From an uncultured Desulfobacterales bacterium (GTDB lineage Bacteria > Desulfobacterota > Desulfobacteria > Desulfobacterales > JAFDCJ01), in assembly GCA_945787595.1 (NCBI GenBank), contig CALZJV010000488.1, forward strand, positions 1 through 7,859: 7,859 nucleotides of DNA, written 5' to 3'. Below the pieces are notes generated by a model. The model searched no databases and was not told the DNA's origin. It worked only from the letters and a program-made list of their open reading frames with translations. This document shows, in pieces, positions 1-5,075 of the stretch (position 1 is its first letter; each line of letters starts with the position of its first letter). A program made the position numbers and the translations under genes.

Positions 1-2851
1 TAAAAAACCCTTCAAATACGCCTGCGGCGGCCTCGTTAAAATAATGGCCCCGGCCGGTTTCATCGACTATCCGGATAAAGGAGCCGGCTAAACCGCCAAC
101 CTCGGTATCCAGCAAAGCGGAAAACGTATGGGTCCACCCGAAGCCGAGGGCACCTGAAAAATTAAATCTGCTGTTGTATGCTGCTCCAAAAGAAAGCCCC
201 AGGTTATTGGGTGTGGGAAAACTCAAGTCCGATCGGGATTCTATGGCATTTCCATTTAAAATACGAACGCTCTCACCCACCAGGCCACCGCCGCCCTGTT
301 GTTCATTGTAACTGAATCCATAATCAATATCTTGGAAGGCAACGACACTGACCTGGACCGCATCGGTAGCCGTCCCTCCGGTTCCGGTCGCAGTAATGGT
401 GTAAGTAGTTGTCACAGTCGGTGTGACCAAAATGGAACCGTTTACATCAACTGTACCGATATCCGGTTCAATCGCGCAGGTGTCGGCGCCTGTTGAAGTC
501 CAGCTCAGGGTTGAGGATGAACCTGCCGGTATGGACTCGGGGTCGGCGGTTATTGTCAAAGTGAGCGGGGCAAGATCGATTTCAACATTGTTTATTACCC
601 CTGCCGTGATATCGATCACCGGGCTCCATTTTTGATCGGGACCCTCATCAGCGCGGAATTTAAAAGAGCGGTCCGGAAGAAGAAATTCGGCGTTGCCCGA
701 TTCATCCGTGGTCTCGAACCATCCGAGATACGCATCGTTTTCAGTGAACAGATAAACCTTTGCACCGGCCACATCACTGCCGGAGCGCGTTACATGGATT
801 CTGGCCAGACCCCTATTTATGGGGACCGAAGTATTCTGCCAGGTGAACTCGCCGGACCAAAACTGCTGAGCCAGATGATCTACCCGAACCTTATAAGGCT
901 GCTCAGGTAAATTGAATACCACCTGGCCGCCGGCAGCGGTCGTCTGGTTTTGATTCATGTAAGCGCCGGCGGCAGTAAACAGATACACCGGCACACCTTC
1001 GATGGGTTCTATTCCCGGGTAATCGCCTTCCACGGAGATGGTGACGTCCTGGTGAGGGATGGTCAATGTTTCGGACAAAGTACCGGGCACTATGTAAACA
1101 GGGCTCCAGAACTGATAACCCAGGTAATCCACCCGAAACTTGTAGCTGCCGTCTGCCAGATTAAAGGTAACCAATCCTTCACTGCTTGTGACGTCGGTCC
1201 TACCCAGGTAGGTGCCGGCTTCATTGAAGACATAACAATTGACGCCTACCAGATGGTCGTTTACTCCCTTAAACACCGTAAAGGAAAATTCACCGCCGCC
1301 GGTGGAAATGCTCACCGGGTTCACCTGACCGGCGGTCAGCGTTTCTTCGGCACTCCAGTACTGGCTGCTTTGATAGTCTGCGCGGAACTTATAATTGCCG
1401 CCGGCCAGCCGAAAGGTTACCTTGCCGTTGGCATCAGTGGTGTCCGTTAAACCTAAATAAGTGCCCGTGGCGGCAAACACATATACATTGACGCCCTCCA
1501 GCGGCAACCCGCCACCGGTTACCTGGATTTCGGCTTCGGCCATGGATACCGTCACTACCGTATCCTGCCAGGTGAACTCGTTTGACCAGTATTGTTGGGC
1601 CATATAATCGGCCCGCACTTTATAGGGTTGCTCGGGTAGATTGAATACCACCTGGCCGTTGGCAGCGGTCGTCTGGTTTTGACTCATGTAAGCACCGGCG
1701 GCAGTAAACAGATACACCGGCACGCCCGCGATGGGTTCGGTTGCCGGGTAATCGCCTTCCACGGTGATGGTGACGTCCTGATGGGGAATCGTCAAAGATG
1801 CGGACAACGTATCAGGCAGCGTATAAACCTGGCTCCAAAACTGATAACCCAGATAATCCACCCTAAGTTTGTAGCTGCCGTCTGCCAGGTTAAAGGTGAC
1901 CAATCCTTCACTGCTGGTCACCGCAGTCATACCCAGGTAAGTGCCGGTCTCGTAGAAGACATAACAATTGACGCCTACCAGAGGGTCGCTAATTCCCTTA
2001 AACACTGTAAAGGAAAAAACACCGCCGCCGGTGGAAATGCCCACCGGGTTGACCTGGCCGGCGGTCAGCGTCTCTGCGGCACTCCAGTACTGGCTGCTTT
2101 GATAATCCGCACGGAATTTATAGTTGCCGCCGGCCAGCCGAAAGGTTACCCTGCCGCTTGTATCGGTGGCGTCCGTTAAACCCAGATAGGTGTCCGACGC
2201 TGTAAACACATACACATTGACGCCATCCAGGGGCAATCCGCTTCCGGTTACCAGAATCTCGGCTTCGGCCATGGGGACCGTCACCACCGTATCTTGCCAG
2301 GTAAACTGATTGGACCAGTATTGCCGGGCCATATAATCGGCCCGCACTTTATACGGCTGCTCGGGTAGATTGAATACCACCTGCCCGTTGACATCCGTGG
2401 CCTGGTTTTGGTTCATGTAGGCGCCGGCAGCAGTAAACAAATACACCGGCACGCCCTCAATGGGTTCTGTTCCCAGGTAATCGCCTTCCACCGTGATGGT
2501 GACGTCCTGATGGGGGATCGTGAGGGATATAGCCGTATCGGCAGTCATCAGGGTATTATCGCTCCAGAACTGGTATCCAAGATAGTCGGCTCGCACCTTG
2601 TACGTTCCCTCCGCAAGATTGAAGCCGACTGTACCGGTTGAGTCGCTTACCTGGTGAAGCCCCAGATAGGTTCCATTTTCATCGAATAAATAAACGGTTA
2701 TCCCCGCTATCGGATTTAGGGGATCCTTTTCTACCGTAACCTGAAAAAGCCCGCCGCCAGCTGCAAATACAACCGTTGTCAAGATCAACACCACCGATAG
2801 AAAAGTCAATAGCTAAGTTGCAACTTTAATTCGGGCATTATTTTTCAACAT
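1..2851 (-). CDS. Secreted Rhs/YD-type giant protein, N-terminal part (3' end beyond window; in-frame TAG at codon 13)
   Basis: Residue numbers count from the ATG at 2851. That ATG has a strong Shine-Dalgarno (GGAGGT, 2863-2858) 6 nt upstream. A signal peptide spans about residues 1-30: a basic start (MLKNNARIKVAT), a hydrophobic core (LLTFLSVVLILTTVVF) and a VFA-A cleavage site. Codon 13, between these two halves, is TAG (2815-2813). After it the frame stays open for 937 codons to the window edge. Nine beta-sandwich modules of about 81 residues (about 35-762) resemble carboxypeptidase-regulatory or Cna-B-like folds. An Ig-like domain (about 763-839) follows, with ITADPESIPAGSSSTLSW and a TYTITATG strand. 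The segment from about 850 to the edge (SRSDLSFPTPNNLGLSF, then AYNS, then GFGWTHTF) matches the domain that opens Rhs/YD shells (DUF6531-like). YD repeats and any C-terminal toxin or immunity gene would lie beyond position 1. The role, a surface or secreted adhesin or polymorphic-toxin shell, is inferred. TTG at 2809 is the next in-frame start, but it has no Shine-Dalgarno and would give a signal peptide without a basic n-region. The gene is either a pseudogene by one substitution or is decoded unusually. Confidence 0.8.
806..1045 (-). repeat. Partial third copy of the higher-order repeat (module 8 only)
   Basis: Module 8 (residues 603-682, starting VTISVEGDYPG) is a close match to modules 2 and 5, exactly one 729-bp period downstream of module 5. 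The array then leaves the periodic pattern: module 9 (about residues 683-762, from LARIHVTRSG) is divergent and carries QKWS instead of Q(Y/F)WS. The array is thus one divergent entry module, two full trimer units, one truncated unit and one divergent exit module. Confidence 0.85.
1046..1774 (-). repeat. Higher-order protein repeat, copy B (modules 5-7, 243 codons)
   Basis: This is a second, in-register copy of the 729-bp unit (residues 360-602), again 80+81+82 residues. It matches copy A at most positions, including long identical DNA stretches around the Y-K-V-R-A-D-Y and N-Q-T/A regions. Differences are mainly scattered substitutions, for example PATEPIAG for LGTEPIEG. The similarity at synonymous sites as well as in protein suggests recent duplication or gene conversion between copies. 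Confidence 0.9.
1775..2503 (-). repeat. Higher-order protein repeat, copy A (modules 2-4, 243 codons)
   Basis: This 729-bp unit encodes three different modules in the order 80, 81 and 82 residues (residues 117-359 of the Rhs-type protein). They begin VTITVEGDY, AEILVTGSG and VFSFTVFKG. Each carries a (V/P)VY or NCY strand, a conserved turn, a Y-K-(V/F/L)-R-(A/V)-D-Y strand and the Q-(Y/F)-W-S signature. The next 729 bp repeat the same order of modules with the same lengths. Confidence 0.9.
2813..2815 (-). other. In-frame amber codon inside the signal peptide
   Basis: On the minus strand the codons run ATG TTG AAA AAT AAT GCC, six more sense codons, TAG, then CTA TTG ACT TTT. The stop is in the same frame as both the upstream ATG with its ribosome-binding site and the 937 open codons downstream. 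It separates a basic n-region from a hydrophobic h-region, so the two sides together make one complete signal peptide. A single change from CAG, AAG, TGG, TTG or TCG would explain it. The metallophosphoesterase at 3615-4214 ends with TAG exactly where its fold should end, so TAG is an ordinary stop in this genome. That weakens the pyrrolysine idea. Confidence 0.9.
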
Positions 2852-2857
2852 TTCCCA

Positions 2858-2863
2858 ACCTCC
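2858..2863 (-). promoter_or_regulatory. Ribosome-binding site of the Rhs-type gene
   Basis: GGAGGT lies 6 nt upstream of the ATG at 2851, an almost ideal Shine-Dalgarno and spacing. It decides that the natural start is upstream of the TAG codon, not one of the later TTG or GTG codons. An in-frame ATG at 2866 overlaps the Shine-Dalgarno itself and is unlikely to be used. Confidence 0.75.
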
Positions 2864-2893
2864 CATGTCTCGGAAATTAAACCATGCGTGACC

Positions 2894-2899
2894 ATTATA
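2894..2899 (-). promoter_or_regulatory. Candidate -10 box for the Rhs-type gene
   Basis: A perfect TATAAT reads on the minus strand here, about 43 nt before the ATG at 2851. Start of transcription would fall near 2887, giving a leader of roughly 36 nt that includes the ribosome-binding site. The -35 region at 16-18 bp spacing (around GGTTCC/TTCCCG) matches the consensus poorly. The promoter may therefore be weak, activated or false. TATAAT also reads on the plus strand one step away because the site is partly palindromic. Confidence 0.35.
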
Positions 2900-3020
2900 A
2901 TTTGATAGCTTCCAGCGGGAACCCGATCTCATTTTTTTCTTTGGTGAGAGGGTTTATATCGATACATTATCAAGTTTTCCGAGGTATTCGCCCGGTGAGT
3001 TAATCTATGTTACTAGAGGG

Positions 3021-3053
3021 AATAAAAACACCCCTCCAAGCGCCTTGGAAGGG
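3021..3053 (-). terminator. Minus-strand intrinsic terminator-like hairpin
   Basis: Read on the minus strand, CCCTTCCAAG (3053-3044), a 3-nt GCG loop and CTTGGAGGGG (3040-3031) form a stem of about 10 positions with one mismatch. TGTTTTTATT follows directly. It would stop transcription arriving from the metallophosphoesterase side before the Rhs-type gene. On the plus strand the same palindrome ends 2 bp before the -35 box of the small RNA promoter. It could therefore instead, or also, be a protein-binding site. Confidence 0.5.
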
Positions 3054-3055
3054 TA

Positions 3056-3083
3056 TTGACAGCATGATGTTAGTCCTTATAAT
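3056..3083 (+). promoter_or_regulatory. Perfect sigma70 promoter of an orphan small RNA
   Basis: TTGACA (3056-3061), 16 bp, then TATAAT (3078-3083): both hexamers match the consensus exactly. Transcription should start near 3089-3092. No protein gene follows on this strand. A strong terminator lies about 45 bp after the expected start, so the promoter appears to serve a short RNA. Confidence 0.75.
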
Positions 3084-3089
3084 AGTGGA

Positions 3090-3165
3090 GTGTGTGGTGC
3101 GTTGGGAAGGCCCTTCCGACGCGTATTTTCATAAGGGATCTGATAGCAGTCAGATCCCTTTTTTA
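3090..3165 (+). ncRNA. Predicted structured small RNA, about 75 nt, family not recognised
   Basis: The unit is bounded by a consensus promoter and a perfect intrinsic terminator. Two hairpins fill it. Hairpin 1 (3099-3122) pairs GCGTTGGGA with TTCCGACGC in 9 bp, including two G-U pairs, around a 6-nt loop AGGCCC. A linker of about 10 nt, GTATTTTCAT, is AU-rich and could be a single-stranded or Hfq-binding stretch. Hairpin 2 is the terminator. No open reading frame with a ribosome-binding site is inside. It is divergent from the Rhs-type gene, and its start lies about 200 bp from the proposed start of that gene. I do not recognise the family. A regulatory RNA is the simplest reading; a leader of a lost gene is the alternative. 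Confidence 0.55.
3133..3165 (+). terminator. Intrinsic terminator of the small RNA
   Basis: AAGGGATCTGA (3133-3143) and TCAGATCCCTT (3150-3160) pair perfectly over 11 bp around a 6-nt loop, followed by a run of six T (3159-3164). It is one of the clearest signals in the window. Preceded by A-poor sequence, it is better suited to the plus strand than to the minus strand. Confidence 0.85.
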
Positions 3166-3332
3166 TCAGTTCTCAAAGCGTACTCTCTCTCATTACCTTA
3201 AACCCCTTTTAAAACAAAATTTTCTTAATTACCTCATTCTTCTTGATCACATTTTTGTTTAGCACATTACCGATTGATTTTTTGTCTGTCAATATTTATT
3301 TAATGATATCATATATTTATATAGTTAGCCCA
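3166..3332. other. AT-rich intergenic stretch
   Basis: Very AT-rich DNA between the small RNA terminator and the inverted-repeat segment. It contains runs such as AAAACAAAATTTTC and TATTTATTTAATG, with no coding frame supported by a ribosome-binding site. I see no RNA gene or clear promoter pair here. Confidence 0.6.
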
Positions 3333-3554
3333 ATTCATTTTATAAATTGACAAGCCAAAAAGGGTTTGGGATCTGAGATATCCCAACGCTGCTAGGATGA
3401 GATTTTCCACATTCAGATGGAGCTGTTTTAGACATTTTCAGATATTGATATTGGCAGGGTTTGAAGGAGAGTTCCGCGTAAGTCTTGCTTGGCGATATAT
3501 GGTCGAAGGGATCTACCGATAACATAGCCAAAGAACCAGTTTTATAAAATGAAT
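3333..3554. repeat. 222-bp segment with 14-bp terminal inverted repeats (MITE-like candidate)
   Basis: The segment starts with ATTCATTTTATAAA (3333-3346) and ends with its exact reverse complement (3541-3554). The interior is less AT-rich than the flank on the left. It holds one small minus-strand open frame (3531-3340, 63 codons) that lacks a convincing ribosome-binding site and resembles nothing I know. Short length, perfect ends and intergenic placement fit a miniature inverted-repeat element. Against this, I see no target-site duplication, and the end sequence is AT-rich and partly self-palindromic, so chance cannot be dismissed. Confidence 0.4.
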
Positions 3555-3614
3555 CTCAGCGCCGGGGCAACTGTAGGTGTAACATATGTAAAACGCAAAT
3601 TTTTTTCCCGAATA

Positions 3615-4214
3615 CTACAGCTCCCAGATAATTCCCTGAGGACCGGCATTGATCACGGTGGTTTCACCGATACGATCGATTTGAGCGGCGCTGCCATGGA
3701 TGTGTCCGCAGACGACCAGGTTCGGCTCTTTAATAAGGATGGTTTCTCGAACTGCCTGACTTCCCAAACTTTTGCCATCGGAAGACACGTCCAGCACACC
3801 CGCAGGGGGTGAGTGGCTGACCAGCACACCGCCAGATGGGCAATCGCGCAATAAATCGTAGGCCTCGTCTTCGGAAAAATCATAGCTCCACGATCCAAAG
3901 GGTGTGACGGGTATACCGCCTCCGATACCGAAAAATGTGATCTCATCGATGGTTAGCTGACTGCCGTGCAGCACGCGGGCACTTTTCCACGATCGGCAGG
4001 CCTGCAACAGCTCTTCGTTGGATTCACTATTTCCGGGAACCAATACCGTTGGTTTGATTATCGCCGCTAGTGGTTTGATAATTTTTTTCAATCCCCGGCG
4101 AGCCACACAAAAATCACCGGCACCCACAACCACATCGACGCTATTGGATAATTCTACCAGCTTTGAGGCGGTACGAAGATCATTATGCAAGTCGCTGAAC
4201 ACCAGCAGCTTCAT
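3615..4214 (-). CDS. Calcineurin-like metallophosphoesterase (199 aa)
   Basis: A small single-domain cytoplasmic metallophosphoesterase, related to the Icc/YfcE-type predicted phosphoesterases. Metal-binding motifs appear in the family order: D8-x-H10 (FSDLHND), G-x-G-D34 (GAGDF), G61-N62 (PGNSE), H134 (SHSPP), H171-x-H173 (CGHIHG), and a terminal NAGP loop (189-192). The family hydrolyses phosphomono- or diesters using two metal ions; the substrate cannot be told from sequence. The third motif is GNSE rather than GNHE, so the His often used as general acid is absent, which is common in this subgroup. The length is normal for the family and the protein looks complete. The ATG at 4214 is preceded by AAAGGA (4228-4223) at 8 nt. 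It ends with TAG. It appears monocistronic: about 190 bp separate it from the toxin gene upstream. Confidence 0.93.
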   Translation of the reverse strand: MKLLVFSDLHNDLRTASKLVELSNSVDVVVGAGDFCVARRGLKKIIKPLAAIIKPTVLVPGNSESNEELLQACRSWKSARVLHGSQLTIDEITFFGIGGGIPVTPFGSWSYDFSEDEAYDLLRDCPSGGVLVSHSPPAGVLDVSSDGKSLGSQAVRETILIKEPNLVVCGHIHGSAAQIDRIGETTVINAGPQGIIWEL

Positions 4215-4250
4215 CTAGCAAGTCCTTTGAAGGAATGACGTTTCGTAATA

Positions 4251-4330
4251 GTTCAGCCACGAAGGCACTAAGCCACAAAGGTATTCCTAAACCGAGTGGT
4301 TCCAAGTTCTGGGTTCAAGGTTCAAAGGTT
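4251..4330. repeat. Degenerate short repeats between phosphoesterase and toxin genes
   Basis: Two clusters of short direct repeats lie in this intergenic gap. One is CCACGAAGGCACTAAGCC followed by ACAAAGG (4257-4281), built from degenerate CAC(G/T/A)AAG units. The other contains GGTTCAA twice in direct succession (4312-4318, 4319-4325) followed by AGGTT. Similar gene-free debris is, from general experience, common between genes of deltaproteobacteria. The rest of the gap (4215-4407) holds the phosphoesterase ribosome-binding site and no other gene. Confidence 0.4.
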
Positions 4331-4407
4331 ATAACCGGTGATACCGCTCACAATATCAATCAAAATGTTGAAGAAAATTTTTAAATCTTACGAACAGGGT
4401 GGACCGA

Positions 4408-4785
4408 TCAAGGTTTGAAGACTTTTAATTCCAAGTCTTTAATCACTTTAAAGTGCTTTGCGTTGCTGGAAACAAGGGCCATATTATTTTCCACAGCCGT
4501 AGCCGCAATTATCGCATCACCAGACCTTAGACCCGAAGATAAGGTATATTCTTCAATATAAATTGATGCTCTATGTCCAATATTTTCTGTGAGGGGCAAG
4601 ACCATAAAATTAAATGAGCTAATAAAATCTTTTACGTATTTATGTTGCGTTTTGTTTCGGGCACACTGCAAAAGTTCCATGTAGGTTTGAACAGATAGAA
4701 ATTTGTCTTCAATTTTCTGCATAAGCCTTGCAGCTTTTTCACTCCCACGCTGTACCCAAATGAAAATATCTGTATCAAATATCAT
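4408..4785 (-). CDS. vapC: PIN-domain toxin of a type II toxin-antitoxin pair, VapC-like (125 aa)
   Basis: A PIN-fold ribonuclease expected to cleave RNA with Mg2+ and to be held inactive by the protein encoded just upstream. Conserved acidic residues sit where the family has them: D4 (and D6) in IFDTD, E37 in YMELLQ, D90 in SGDAIIAATA. The fourth position, in LVSSNAKHF, is N108, a common alternative to Asp. The length of 125 residues is typical and the protein looks intact. Its ATG lies inside the end of the antitoxin gene (11-bp overlap), so translation is probably coupled. The gene is noticeably more AT-rich (mid-30s % GC on sampled lines) than the efflux gene beside it, which fits a horizontally acquired module. 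No clear terminator follows its TGA. Confidence 0.93.
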   Translation of the reverse strand: MIFDTDIFIWVQRGSEKAARLMQKIEDKFLSVQTYMELLQCARNKTQHKYVKDFISSFNFMVLPLTENIGHRASIYIEEYTLSSGLRSGDAIIAATAVENNMALVSSNAKHFKVIKDLELKVFKP

Positions 4786-5017
4786 TATATCTTGGCTTCC
4801 TTAAATCATTGAGCTCATCCAATACCGGCTTTTGCGAATCCTTTACCGACATGCCGAAAAAAGGATGATCTTTGATTTTTTTTAATACTTGGCCTTTTGC
4901 CGGTAAGATAATCGCTTTCGTTTTGCCATGATACAGCACTGTTACTGCCTCATTTCTGTCAAGTGCTTTAAGTATGTCGTTCATTTTATATCTTAAATCA
5001 ACTATCGTGGCTTTCAT
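4775..5017 (-). CDS. Phd/YefM-type antitoxin partner of the PIN toxin (80 aa)
   Basis: The N-terminal half (MKATIVDLRYKMNDILKAL, then VTVLYHGKTKAIILP) is the Phd/YefM DNA-binding and dimerisation fold. The C-terminal half (HPFFGM, then LNDLRKPRYNDI) is the disordered toxin-neutralising tail usual for antitoxins paired with PIN toxins. I chose the ATG at 5017 over the one at 5029. GGAGG (5027-5023) lies 5 nt before 5017 and inside the longer reading, so the longer start would bury its own ribosome-binding site. The antitoxin should neutralise the downstream toxin and, with it, repress their shared promoter. It follows the efflux gene by about 55 bp but has its own promoter. Confidence 0.9.
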   Translation of the reverse strand: MKATIVDLRYKMNDILKALDRNEAVTVLYHGKTKAIILPAKGQVLKKIKDHPFFGMSVKDSQKPVLDELNDLRKPRYNDI

Positions 5018-5033
5018 GATAGCCTCCATAATA

Positions 5034-5075
5034 ATGTATACTTCCTATATACATATTTGAATCGAATTTTGTCAA
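5034..5075 (-). promoter_or_regulatory. Toxin-antitoxin promoter with palindromic operator
   Basis: On the minus strand TTGACA (5075-5070) is followed at 18 bp by TATATA (5051-5046). An inverted repeat, ATGTATA-N7-TATACAT (5054-5034), covers the -10 box and the expected start. That is the arrangement expected for autorepression by a Phd/YefM antitoxin-toxin complex. The -35 box contains the TGA stop of the efflux gene (5074-5072), so the promoter is built into the end of the upstream gene. Confidence 0.7.

Noticed and set aside
806..2503. CRISPR-like or satellite DNA repeat
   Set aside because: The periodicity is 243 bp/729 bp, in frame and codon-based, and clearly encodes beta-sandwich modules. 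There are no short repeats with unique spacers.
299..2641. Several plus-strand open frames of 65-166 codons, spaced 729 bp apart at 950, 1679 and 2408
   Set aside because: They are antisense shadows of the repeated Rhs-type gene. Their regular spacing only mirrors the 729-bp repeat, and they have no ribosome-binding sites or family features.
2807..2851. Frameshift instead of nonsense as the reason for the broken signal peptide
   Set aside because: The ATG, the TAG and the downstream 937 codons are all in one frame, so no indel is needed; one substitution suffices.
3007..3201. Plus-strand open frame of 64 codons across the small RNA
   Set aside because: It runs through the promoter, the RNA hairpin and the terminator, has no good ribosome-binding site and shows no protein family features.
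3340..3531. Minus-strand open frame of 63 codons inside the inverted-repeat segment
   Set aside because: There is no convincing ribosome-binding site and no recognisable motif, and it ends with the inverted-repeat boundaries. It is more likely non-coding element sequence.
3549..4218. Plus-strand frames at 3549-3812 and 4018-4218 and a minus-strand frame at 3653-3946
   Set aside because: All overlap the intact metallophosphoesterase, whose catalytic motifs fix the real frame.
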